A stretch of 38,386 bases of DNA from Methanobacteriota archaeon (GTDB lineage Archaea > Thermoplasmatota > Thermoplasmata > RBG-16-68-12), in contig VBMA01000093.1 of assembly GCA_005878985.1 (NCBI GenBank), positions 1-38,386 of the forward strand, in the 5' to 3' direction. Both the position numbers and the translations under genes were made by a program. Shown one piece after another: positions 19,901 to 26,959 of this stretch (the first letter of the stretch is position 1; each line of letters begins with the position of its first letter). The notes beneath the pieces were generated by a model. It searched no databases and was not told where the DNA came from. It saw only the letters and a program-made list of their open reading frames with translations.

Positions 19901-22900
19901 TCCGACCCCGCCATCCAGGTGACGGTGCACAACCCGATTCCGCCGCCGTGGTGGCAGTCCTCCTACATGCTTGCGATCTTCCCCATTGGAATCTTGTTGG
20001 GTGTTGCAATGTTCGCGCAACGACAGCGCTGGAGGCCCGCGAAGGCCTTCCTCGTGGACGACAGCGGGAGAATGCTCAGGGAATTCACCCTGGACCCGGC
20101 CTGCCAGGTCACGTACGACCAGGCGGTCCAGGCCGGCATCTTGGACGCGGTCGACAAGCCGATCAAGATCACCAAGTACCACGGCCAGACGGTCCGCGGG
20201 GACGCACTCGCGGTCGTGCTCCTCGCCTACGGACCGGTTACACGGGAGCATGTCGAGTTCGCTCGGGAGATGCTCGTCCAGATTCAGGACAAGTTTGAGG
20301 ACGGCGTCAAGCAACGTCTGGAAGAGGCCCGTGCCCAAGAGGCCAACGTGGCGACGCAGATGAACGACCTCGCGACCCGCCGGACCGAAGTCGAGACCCG
20401 TGCGGCCGAAGCCCAAACGATGGCCCAGCAATCGGAGGCCGTCCAGGCGAAGATCATCGCGGACACTGACGCCGTCGAGGCGAAGGAACAGGATCTTCGA
20501 CGACGAGAAGAGGAGCTGGCGAACAACCGCAGGGCCATCGATGAGCTGGCCCGCCAAACCGAAGAGGACCGGAGCTCAATCGACCGACGCACCGGGGATC
20601 TTCAAGGCCGGGCGGCCGAAATCGCCGCGAAGTCCGAGGCGGTCGAGGCTCGAGAGGAAGCGGTCAGCGCGCTCGAGCGAACCCTTCGGGACCGAGACGA
20701 GACCCTCGCGACGGGAGAGGCCGGCCTTCAGGAAATCCGGGAGCGCCTCGCGACCGATACCTCGGCGGTGCAAGCGAGACTCGACGAGGCCGGGCGGCGT
20801 GAGGAAGCCCTCGGCCGCGATCAGGCGAACCTCTCGAATGCCCGCGAAAAGTTCCAGGCGGAGCAGCGAGAGCTGCTCGAGTTCAAGCGTTCCATCGATA
20901 GCCGGGTCAGCGCCGTCGAGGAGAAGGAGACCGAGATGGACCGCCTATCGAAGGACGTCGCCGCGCGAGAGGCCCGCGTGGTGCCCGAGGAGGCGCGCCT
21001 CGCAGAGCGGGCGAATGTCGCTGAGCAGAAGGAAGCCGACCTGAAGGCCCGCGAGGACAGGCTGACAGCGAGAACCCAAACGCTCGACGGGCGCGAGCAG
21101 GAGCTCAGCAGCCGCGAGGTCGCGCTCAACGAGGACCGCGTGGTCCTCGCGGAGGCTCGGGGCGCGTTCGAGTCGGATCGGAGAGAATTCGAGGAGCGCA
21201 AGAACCAAGCCGACGAAGAGGCGCGCCGACGCCGGAGCGACCTGGATGGTCAAGCCAAGACGGTCGGCGCGAGTCAGCTTCGCTTGGCCCAGGAGAAGGA
21301 GAGCCTCGAAGCCGCGCACAATGAGCGGAGCCAAGCCATCCTATCCCGGGAGATCGAGCTCGAGGCCCGCGAACAATCCCTCCAAGAGAACGAAGAAGCC
21401 AACCGCACCCAGGCGGACGAAAACGCTCGGCGCTTTGGCGAACTGACCGGTCGAGAGGAATCCCTCGAAATCGAGGCAGCGAAGGCCGACAAGGTCCGGA
21501 GCGACCTCGATGCCCGGAAGGCGGATCTCTCGAGCCGCGCGACAGAACTCGAGGAAGAGGCGGCTCGATTGCGGGGGGAGGAGGCAAAAGCGGCCGAGGA
21601 GAGACGGACCTGGCAGACGACTTTGCAGTCTGAGCAAGCGTTGCTCAAGGACCAGCGAGACGCGTTCGAGCAGGAGGCCGCTTCGGCCCGTGCCTCGTGG
21701 GCCGATCGCGTGATGCGGATCGAGGCGCGCGAAGTCGACCTCGAAGAGAAAGAAGAGAAGGTCCGGACCGACGTCGACTGGGTCGCCCGAAGCGACGAGG
21801 ACCTCAAGCGCCGCGAGAAGGCCGTCGAGGAGGCGGGGCGGTCCGCTGCGCAGGTGCAGGCCAGCGCCGAACGCGCCACGAAGGAGGCCGAACAGCGATT
21901 CCTCGAGATCGAGTCGCGCGAACGCGCCCTTCGAGAAGAGGCCGCGCACGAAGCGATCGAACTCACCAAGCAGACGGAGGCGTTGAAGCAATTCGAGACC
22001 GAGCTGAACTCGAAACAGGCCGACTTCGAGAAGGAGCGGACGGCGCAGACCCAGCGACTCCGGGAGACCGAGAACGAACTCCATTCAAGAGCTGGCACCC
22101 TTGAGGCGAAACGCCGCGACCTCGAGGAACGGGAGAGCCGAATCGCGGGCATGGAGGAGTCTCTCCATCAGGGCGACGAGCGGCTTCAGCGGGAACGTGC
22201 GGACCTGCAGGCGACGGCGAAACAGCTCGAATCCCAGCAGCTCGAACTCGCGCAGCTCAAAGACCGATACGAGTCGGAGGCCACACGCGTTCGCACTGAA
22301 GCGGAGGGCATGCGGCAATCCGTGGCGGCCAAAGAATCCGAACTGCAAGCCGAGCGGGAGCGGATCGAACGGGATTCGTCCGCCCTCCAGGAGACCCTCG
22401 GTGCGAAGGCGAAGGAGATGTCGGTCCGAGAACGAGCGCTCACCGCGCGCGAGGCAGAGCTCCAGACCGAAGAGCAAGAGCTCGAGGCCCGCGGACGAGA
22501 GCTCGAATCAAAAGAACGCCAAGCCGAAGCCCACCTGACCGAGATGTCTGCGCAGGCGATGGCGCTCATCCGGCGAGAGCAGGACTTGAACTCCCGCGGG
22601 ACCCAGGTCGAACAGACCATGCGTCGGTTCGAGTCGGAAGCGACGGAGAAACGGCGCGAATGGGAATCCCTTCAGACGAGCCTGAAGTCTCAGCAGGCAC
22701 AATTCACCGCGTCGTCGGAATCTCGCGCCGGTGATCTCGCGAAGAAAACGGTAGAGCTCGAGGCACGGGATCGCAGCCTTCGAGCGGCTTTGGCCGCGAT
22801 GGAGGTCGAACGATCCAAACTCGATGCTGAGTCAAAAGCCCAATCCGCCAAAAGCACCGAAGCGGAGGCGGCTTGGCGACGATCGGAAGCCCGTCTCGCG

Positions 22901-24205
22901 GAGCTCAAGACGAAGGAAGATGAGTTGCTCCGCGCCCGTCAGTCGTTCGAATCGGACCGCTCCACCTGGTCCGCCCGACGAACCGAGGAGCTGAAACAAC
23001 TCGAGGCGACACGGGATGCGGCCGCGCAACAAGCGCAGCAGACGGAGCGGCTCGTCGCGGAGTCCCAGCGCCGAGCCCTCGTCGCAGAAGAGGCGGAACG
23101 AGCGGCAAAACGCCAGACCGCCGACCTCGCCGCTCAACAGGCGCGACTGGAGACCCGCCGGGCCGAAGCCGAGAAGGCGGAACGCGACGCGCAGGGTCAT
23201 CTGGCCCAGTTGCAGGAGGCCTCACGGAAATTGGCGGTGAAAGACATGGAAATCGCTACGGCCGTCAAGGATCTCGAGGCGCGGCAGTCGAAGCTGGCGG
23301 CCGCGGAGAGGGATTCCGCGGCAATCCAGGGGGAGTTGCGCTCCCGAAAAACGGCCTTGGACGAAGAGGCCGCGCGAATCACCACGTCGTCGAATCAAAT
23401 GACGACGCGCCAGAAAGATCTGGAGTCGCGGACGGCCTCCCTCGAAGCGAAGATGGGCGAAGCCTCAACGAAAGAACAGGCTCTCGCGACGGAACTTCAG
23501 CGTGCGGACAACCTCATGGAGGACCTCACCAAGAAGGACCGTGATCTTCGCTCCCGCGAAGAGGCCGCGAAGGCGTCCGAGAAGACCATGGCGGCGCGGG
23601 AGACGAGCCTCGTCGCACGCGACGCCGAGGTCCGGGACGGGATGCGGGGTCTCGAAAAGCTCCGCAAGGAAATCGACGACCAGCGCGGCGCCACCGAAGA
23701 AGACCGTCGAACCGCGAAGACCACCCGCGCTGAGGCCGAAGCGACGAAGCGCGAGGCGGACAAGATGCGGGCCCAGGCCGACGAAATGCAGTCGGAGGTG
23801 AACAAGAACCTCCGGTTCCTCCAGAAGAAAGCCCTTGACGTGTTGGATCAGGAGGAGAAAATCCGGGCTCGCGTCGCCGCGATTGAAGGGCAGGAGAAGT
23901 CCCTCGACACCCGGGCGGAAATCCTCGAAGGGAAAGAGCGGGCCCTCGAAGCGGACCAGGCTGCCATGGATTCCAAGGTCGCGAAGCTTCAGGCCGAGAT
24001 TGATCGGCTGCGCGGGAGCATTGCCGATGCGGTGAAATCCGGAGGCCCGACGACGGCCGCGATGGAAGAGTGGAAGAAGGACGTCGAGAACCGGGTGAAG
24101 ATCATCCAGAAGAAGGCCATGGACCTCTTGGACCGCGAGGAAAAGCTCCGGAAGAAGGAAGAGGAACTCCGAGCGCTCGCGAGCCAGCTCGGCGCGAAGC
24201 CGTGA
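10919..24205 (+). CDS. Giant 4428-aa transmembrane protein: signal peptide, about 3000-aa repetitive ectodomain, one TM helix, cytoplasmic domain, about 1300-aa coiled coil
   Basis: Single uninterrupted ORF (GTG start); signal MKARTAFLVAFVMLATAALVVVSQS; recurrent VTFTMATNxLxWxGTLTI / GxWDTSGAGSxFTxGTSTVTMxG / LNASNGFxxLxVSGTV repeats; TM WWQSSYMLAIFPIGILLGVAMFAQRQRWRPAK; heptad-rich REREL-type coiled coil to C-terminus. Confidence 0.93.
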   Translation: MKARTAFLVAFVMLATAALVVVSQSMPDPLAEFRSPDGRLTIPGRALTPELQRLLFHGNDLQPFTNVTFLLPARSSYPTERLVAISFTSPNLNVFVHPRQAPETWGSAINHVLRVWFPPIDWHEVAVGFRDSIRDGVGWFFDLFTMNARADALTVDSTTVALVDPAAATCTTSQSATAGDNAVLVMLSNRGPTAYTSVTYGAASLSLIPGTATSGTGIVRTEMWFFQGVIPSGAQTMTATLVSGTAKQVCATVLLGGVLATTPTAGGTTASGTTANPSISISPASAGELAFAVLGIRGTTAPTAVTGTAATAMSLYGIAPTQCAAAPTTFCGAGADMPFPGTAITWTDGNATDWVISAVRVLPTPNCGVASGNCYRIGAGGTWATGANWSNTSGGAACSCTPVATNDVIFNATPTGTTTLAAATTIASIDMTGFTGTLDTTASNWALTVNGPFAIQGTVQARSSTITVTGDVDVLTAGTIVNLGASSWTVNGLWTNLSTSVSWAAGTSTVTIRDAGSGPLTFAALAGGTNEFNNLTLDASVTPSITYTMAVNALRMGGTLTIRNSTGGATGPTILTTSASNLGITAGALTLSTFGSLTANGSTVVVNGNLNVSAANGYVVMGTSTWTVTGTWTNASTSASWTPGTGTVTFTSATGGTMTFAGTNLPSNEFNNISFTSSAASAQTFTMGTRALIWGGTLTISDGSSTTALATANLGLTGGALVVGNGGILTANASTVSVSSVAMTGGTSGTITLTSSSFTSTGNWDTSGAGSVFTKGTSTVTMNGVANIAILNAGNNFNNLVLSAAGTVTQTGLVDVSGTLTVSAGSVLASGTFTLTVATLAANMAGGITGGAAGTKTITGNVSIAASGYFSFGATTWNFGGSWTNSTTSGSWSAGTGTVVFNSGSSRTMTFANLGASEFNNVQFSPTAAATFTMATNGLRWGGTLTLNNNAALATANLALTGPGGNLTVNNGATLTAGTSVVSVTNVTMTGGTSGTITAAGSWTVAGNWDTSGAGSVFTAASSSVTMSGAAKTVKTLNASNGFGALTISGTVTAASATTLAGLLTVSGTFDTTATNYGLFVGGGLTVSGAAAVLRSNGSTVSVAGNVSVNNPAGYITSGGAGSWTVSGSWTNASTSASWNFASPITFNSSASQTMTFAVLPGAAAEFNDIAFNSGASTVTFTMATNRLIWSGTLSVQGGAGATTLATSNLTLTGGALTIGNGGVLTANASAVSASNVTMTGGASGTLTLTTGAWTVTGNWDTSGAGSTFTGGASTVTMTGAGTTVKLLNASNGFAALAVSGTVSAASALTTAGLVTVSGMLDTTGANYGLTIGGGLTVSGASGVLRSNASIVSVAGNVNVNNAAGYITSTSGGSWTASGSWTNASTSASWGFVAPITFNSSASRTMTFGNPTQEFGGNVTFNSGASTVTFTMATNSLAVGGTLTISGGAGTTTLNTSGSNLAINAVTLVVNAGGALTANGSSITVTSMDTHLGTFTVGASNVVVNASGGSMNITQTVNNLTVSPAVSTTFTGSLTWTGTLAFTNAGTVAFGTNSLTSSGAATFTFASATITMSSGNWDTSSATTFTATSSTVTFSGTGNLRIGGSASFNALTVSGGTRTLQSQLTTAGLLTLSGGILAKGTSALTANAGLTMSGGALTSTSGGVSITGNVSIAAASYIVFGSETWTVSGSWTDNSTSASWSIGTATVAFNASSAQTITFAALPGNAPEFYNVTFNSGASTVTFTMMTNALAWSGILTVQGGGGATTLATGNLGLIGGAIAVGNAGVLAANASAVSISGLTMIGGASGTLTLTTGSWAVSGNWNTSGPGSVFSKGTSTVTLTGSGQTVSILNASNGFYNLTVSGTVTQSTAVDVTNSLAVSGTLTTGGFNITGGSNLFVPDGGTLAAGTSTSTFTNVTMTGAVSGTITLTGAWTLGGSWNSTGAGSVLNSGTSTVTFTGTSQTVSLASGQMFYNLTIGGTVSINSSVTVASTLTVNNGAVLTKTGQTIAFNTLTQNGTGSIVDGAITVVNFSVTNSDGTNLTAIGVFTTWTIDADYTWTHSSTVATSTITFTIGGNTSGQRFNVTKDAVDFTNGLVNGSGQIVFAMLGSDPVVDVRLTSPCGGNRYWIGGTGSWSQTAHWADSTGGANGCSVPNSSNPVFFDANSGGGTVTITLNVAVTSLNTTGWAGTIAIGSFDLAVSGDIVHAAGIISIGASSNAGLTATGTLTLLGSAVLDGSGVASLVTIAGDTSITSASAYFRMGSGTWTFGGSWSNSSTSTNWVAGTGVVIFDSSSSQTLTFANLAGDEFHDVTFQSAAGSGTIVFSMAATGLRWSGLLAIQDSVGSTTTLATSNLSLTGGSLAVGNSGTLIASTSSVAVVNVTMTGGASGTLTLTSGSWTVSGQWNTSGTGSTFARGTSTVTMSGTSASVATLDANNGFTNLAISGTITQSTALDVRGTLSVTGTLTTSGNNITGGANLTISGGGSLIGTASSIVVSGVTMNDAGTNSISLTIGSISASGSWDTSGSSSAFTAGSSTVTLTAATGTIAIGPAQSLATLIIAGSVTMASPLTVSSLTIISGGLAKGPHALTVNGNLTLAGGYLTSTSGSASIAGNVNVSSSSSYIAFGSGTWIISGNWTNASTSASWSAGSAVVTFDATTDQTMTFAGANLAGNEFSTVEFDSGSSTTTFTMTSDGLAAQTITIQGGPGTTTLTTSGASLPILANALTVDVGGALAANASILTVRSLNTASGAFAAGTSTVVVSISGGSINVPQTLHDVVVSPGISTTFASSITWSGALTLTDSTTTFDGNLTSNGLAVLNLGTSTISIAGSWDTSSAASLTSIGSAVTFTGDSGTITLGAGQRFATLTIAGTVALGSDLTADTLTVTSSSVLTMTSHGIAFNSLAVNGTIADGPVNVTDLSVTNNDTTALVTIAGFREWSRGSSYAWTHTSSESSQTITWSIGGNAAGIPYTVTKDGSSFATGTVNSSGQVVFTMLGSDPAIQVTVHNPIPPPWWQSSYMLAIFPIGILLGVAMFAQRQRWRPAKAFLVDDSGRMLREFTLDPACQVTYDQAVQAGILDAVDKPIKITKYHGQTVRGDALAVVLLAYGPVTREHVEFAREMLVQIQDKFEDGVKQRLEEARAQEANVATQMNDLATRRTEVETRAAEAQTMAQQSEAVQAKIIADTDAVEAKEQDLRRREEELANNRRAIDELARQTEEDRSSIDRRTGDLQGRAAEIAAKSEAVEAREEAVSALERTLRDRDETLATGEAGLQEIRERLATDTSAVQARLDEAGRREEALGRDQANLSNAREKFQAEQRELLEFKRSIDSRVSAVEEKETEMDRLSKDVAAREARVVPEEARLAERANVAEQKEADLKAREDRLTARTQTLDGREQELSSREVALNEDRVVLAEARGAFESDRREFEERKNQADEEARRRRSDLDGQAKTVGASQLRLAQEKESLEAAHNERSQAILSREIELEAREQSLQENEEANRTQADENARRFGELTGREESLEIEAAKADKVRSDLDARKADLSSRATELEEEAARLRGEEAKAAEERRTWQTTLQSEQALLKDQRDAFEQEAASARASWADRVMRIEAREVDLEEKEEKVRTDVDWVARSDEDLKRREKAVEEAGRSAAQVQASAERATKEAEQRFLEIESRERALREEAAHEAIELTKQTEALKQFETELNSKQADFEKERTAQTQRLRETENELHSRAGTLEAKRRDLEERESRIAGMEESLHQGDERLQRERADLQATAKQLESQQLELAQLKDRYESEATRVRTEAEGMRQSVAAKESELQAERERIERDSSALQETLGAKAKEMSVRERALTAREAELQTEEQELEARGRELESKERQAEAHLTEMSAQAMALIRREQDLNSRGTQVEQTMRRFESEATEKRREWESLQTSLKSQQAQFTASSESRAGDLAKKTVELEARDRSLRAALAAMEVERSKLDAESKAQSAKSTEAEAAWRRSEARLAELKTKEDELLRARQSFESDRSTWSARRTEELKQLEATRDAAAQQAQQTERLVAESQRRALVAEEAERAAKRQTADLAAQQARLETRRAEAEKAERDAQGHLAQLQEASRKLAVKDMEIATAVKDLEARQSKLAAAERDSAAIQGELRSRKTALDEEAARITTSSNQMTTRQKDLESRTASLEAKMGEASTKEQALATELQRADNLMEDLTKKDRDLRSREEAAKASEKTMAARETSLVARDAEVRDGMRGLEKLRKEIDDQRGATEEDRRTAKTTRAEAEATKREADKMRAQADEMQSEVNKNLRFLQKKALDVLDQEEKIRARVAAIEGQEKSLDTRAEILEGKERALEADQAAMDSKVAKLQAEIDRLRGSIADAVKSGGPTTAAMEEWKKDVENRVKIIQKKAMDLLDREEKLRKKEEELRALASQLGAKP
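12540..19090 (+). repeat. Degenerate repeats within the giant ectodomain (about 745-bp period in the central block)
   Basis: Eight copies of a [TV]xTFTMxTNxLxWxGTLTI-like motif at about 12556, 12970, 13711, 14458, 15204, 16142, 17877 and 18970; three consecutive spacings are about 741, 747 and 746 bp. Confidence 0.8.
20032..20300 (+). other. Juxtamembrane cytoplasmic domain homologous to N-domain of the 468-aa protein
   Basis: FLVDDSGRMLREFTLDPACQVTY (giant) vs YVLDERGEMAGEYILDQDCPIDY (468 aa): 8/23 identities with conservative changes; both followed by coiled coil. Confidence 0.7.
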
Positions 24206-24250
24206 TCGGCCGCCAAACGGACCGCCGCAATGGCCCCGTCGCGCGGAGCG

Positions 24251-25507
24251 CTAGCGTGAGGCCTTGCGAATCGCTTGATCGAAGTCCTCGATCAGGTCGT
24301 CCGTCTCCTCGAGCCCGACACTCACACGCACGAGCCCTTCGCTGATCCCGCTCGTCATTCGCTCCGACTCCGTCAAGGGACCGTGGGTCATCGAAGCGGG
24401 GTGTTGCACCAAAGTTTCCGTTCCGCCGAGGCTGACGGCGAGCGTCGCCACCTTGACCGACTCGACGAATCGTCTGCCCGCACGATGGCCTCCCTTCAGC
24501 TCGAAACTCAACATCGCCCCGAAGCCGGACATCTGTTTGCGCGCGAGGGCGTGTTGCGGAAATGATCTGAGGCCGGGATAGTGGACTACCCGCACGGCTC
24601 GGAGTCTCTCCAGGGATTCCGCGAGTGCCTGGGCGCTCTCGCCTTGGACACGCATCCGGATGGGGAGCGTCTTCAGCCCGCGTCGAACGAGGAACGACTC
24701 GAACGGGCCGAGCGCAGGTCCCAACATCTTGTACGTGAACCAGATGCGATCGAACAATCGAGGGGTCGCCGTGATGATGGCGCCCGCGACGACATCGCTG
24801 TGACCGCCGAGGTACTTCGTCGCGCTGTGAAGGGCCGCGTCGACCCCAAGCTCGAGTGGACGTTGGTTGATGGGCGACGCAAACGTGTTGTCCGCGAGGG
24901 TCGTGGCTCGCACCGACTTCGCCGCAGCAACCGCTTCGCGGACGTCCGTAATCATCATCGTCGGGTTCGCCGGAGTCTCGATGTAGACCAACCGCGTGTC
25001 GCTCCGCAGGGCCTCCTTCCAGGCCCCGGGCTTCCGAGGGTCGACGAAACTCGTCGACACACCGAACCGAGGAAGGAGACGTGTGAAAATTTCCGTGGTC
25101 GCGGTATAGAGGCTCGCTCCGGCAACGACGTGATCGCCGGAGTCCACGCAGGCGAGGATCGCGGACGCGATCGCGCCCATCCCGGATCCCGTCGCGAGCG
25201 CACGGGCGCCGCCCTCGAGGTCCGCGAGCGTCTCCTCCAATTCGCGGATTGTGGGATTGCCCCACCTCGTGTAGTACGCCTCGGGTGCCGTCGCAGCAGC
25301 GAACTCCGCGCCCTGACGCGCCGATTCGAGAGCCCATGTTGAACTCGCATAGATGGGCGTGACAATCGGACCGGGCCGTTTCCGGCGCCGGCCGTGGACC
25401 GCACGGGTCCGGAGTCCGAGACGTTTTGCCACAAACCAGGGCACGGAGGGTCCACCGAAATAGATTTCGAAGCCGGAAGAAAACAATCGCCGATGAGGAC
25501 GGAACAC
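24251..25507 (-). CDS. Cys/Met metabolism PLP-dependent enzyme (cystathionine gamma-synthase/lyase or methionine gamma-lyase family)
   Basis: 418 aa; RAVHGRRRKRPGPIVTPIYASSTW..., YTRWGNPTIRELEETLADLEGGARALATGSGMGAI, HSATKYLGGHSDVVAGAII (PLP lysine). Start may be internal. Confidence 0.93.
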   Translation of the reverse strand: MFRPHRRLFSSGFEIYFGGPSVPWFVAKRLGLRTRAVHGRRRKRPGPIVTPIYASSTWALESARQGAEFAAATAPEAYYTRWGNPTIRELEETLADLEGGARALATGSGMGAIASAILACVDSGDHVVAGASLYTATTEIFTRLLPRFGVSTSFVDPRKPGAWKEALRSDTRLVYIETPANPTMMITDVREAVAAAKSVRATTLADNTFASPINQRPLELGVDAALHSATKYLGGHSDVVAGAIITATPRLFDRIWFTYKMLGPALGPFESFLVRRGLKTLPIRMRVQGESAQALAESLERLRAVRVVHYPGLRSFPQHALARKQMSGFGAMLSFELKGGHRAGRRFVESVKVATLAVSLGGTETLVQHPASMTHGPLTESERMTSGISEGLVRVSVGLEETDDLIEDFDQAIRKASR

Positions 25508-25623
25508 GTGCGCATCGGTGCGATGAAAGTTATACCGGAAAGGTCAAAAAGGGGGGGCGTATAACAACCTTCTGCCCGGTCGTTGTCTCACGGCCGGGCG
25601 ACCCTGCCTAAGGAGGCAAGCAG

Positions 25624-26049
25624 ATGTCTCGTGAAGTGGATTTTGCCGCGAAACCGATCGACCCCGACTTCATGAACAAGCCGGACGAATACCCCGAGAC
25701 CGGGACCCACTTCGACCATAAGGTCTTCGCCGACGGCGTCGAGCGACTCGATGCCAACGGGAACCCGTATCCGACGAAATTAGGAATCCATGGTCTCCAC
25801 GTCGCCGTCGACTTCGATGGCTGCGTCGCCGACGGGGTCTGCATGGACGTCTGCCCAGTCGACGTGTTCGAGTGGCTTCTGGCTCCCGGCAAGAAGGGCA
25901 CGGGGAACGACAAGATCATCGAGAAGGGCGGCGACGAGTGGGACAAATATCGATGCGACAAGTCCGATATGATTCGAGAGTCGGACTGCATCGACTGCAT
26001 GGCCTGCGAGACCGCCTGCCCGACGAAGGTCATCAAGATCAACCCGTGA
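25624..26049 (+). CDS. Zinc-containing-type ferredoxin (3Fe-4S + 4Fe-4S)
   Basis: 141 aa; N-terminal extension with HxxH (THFDHKVF) and LGIHG; DFDGCVADGVCMDVCPVDVFEW (CxxDGxC, 3Fe-4S type) and CIDCMACETACP (4Fe-4S); SD-like aaggagg at about 25610. Confidence 0.9.
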   Translation: MSREVDFAAKPIDPDFMNKPDEYPETGTHFDHKVFADGVERLDANGNPYPTKLGIHGLHVAVDFDGCVADGVCMDVCPVDVFEWLLAPGKKGTGNDKIIEKGGDEWDKYRCDKSDMIRESDCIDCMACETACPTKVIKINP

Positions 26050-26154
26050 CGCCTCCGTCGATCGATCGCGTGACGCCGGGGCGTTTCCTCCTATTCCACT
26101 CGACCCAAGGATTATCAATAACAGCGTTATACAAGCAGCGAACCGGGTGCCTCG

Positions 26155-26931
26155 TTGACCGATGTGCTCTACGCCGGGTTTCTCGGTCTGATCGCAGGAC
26201 TGGTGCCGGTCTACATCGGTCTGGCTCCGTGGTGGATCTTCAAGCGGCTCTCGGTCGCATGGAGAACCGCGCTCGTGAGTTTCTCGGCGGGCATCCTCCT
26301 GTTTCTGTTCGCCGACGTCATGCATGAGGGCGTAGAGCTCTCGCAAGCGGCCGGGAGCGCGCCGGCGCTCTTTGTGTTGGGCCTGGGGCTGGGCCTCCTC
26401 GGACCCGTGGCGATCACGCACATCCGGCGAAGGAAGATGGCTTCACAAACCCAGGCGCTGCCATCGGACGCACCGTCGACGCCGATCGTCAGCGCGAAAC
26501 TCTTCACCGCCCAAATGATCGCCCTGGGCATCGGGCTTCACAACCTCGGGGAGGGACTTGCGATCGGAGCGGCCTACGCAGCGGGTGTCCTCGGACTCAC
26601 GAACCTCCTCGTAATCGGCTTCGCCCTCCACAATTCCACCGAGGGGCTAGGAATCTCGGGTCCGATCGCATCGACCAACACCGGTGCACGGGACACGCTC
26701 ATCCTCGGATTCCTCGCGGGCTCCCCGACCATCCTCGGCAGCATGATCGGCTCGCTCGCCTACTCCGCGGCGCTCGGAACCCTGTTTTTCTCAGCTGCGG
26801 CGGGCGCATTGCTGTACGTGATCGTCGAGCTTGTCAAGGTCACGTCCGCCCCGGAGGCCAGCAAGATCGTCTTCGTCGGAATCGTGATCGGGATTGTCCT
26901 GATGTTCGTGACCGGCCTTCTGGTCCGGTGA
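26155..26931 (+). CDS. ZIP-family metal transporter
   Basis: 258 aa, about 8 TM; GIGLHNLGEGLAIGAAYAAG and IGFALHNSTEGLGISGPI are ZIP metal-binding HN..E[GS] motifs. TTG start proposed by ORF track. Confidence 0.88.
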   Translation: MTDVLYAGFLGLIAGLVPVYIGLAPWWIFKRLSVAWRTALVSFSAGILLFLFADVMHEGVELSQAAGSAPALFVLGLGLGLLGPVAITHIRRRKMASQTQALPSDAPSTPIVSAKLFTAQMIALGIGLHNLGEGLAIGAAYAAGVLGLTNLLVIGFALHNSTEGLGISGPIASTNTGARDTLILGFLAGSPTILGSMIGSLAYSAALGTLFFSAAAGALLYVIVELVKVTSAPEASKIVFVGIVIGIVLMFVTGLLVR

Positions 26932-26959
26932 ACCAACCGGGTCCCGACCGGCGTGCAAT

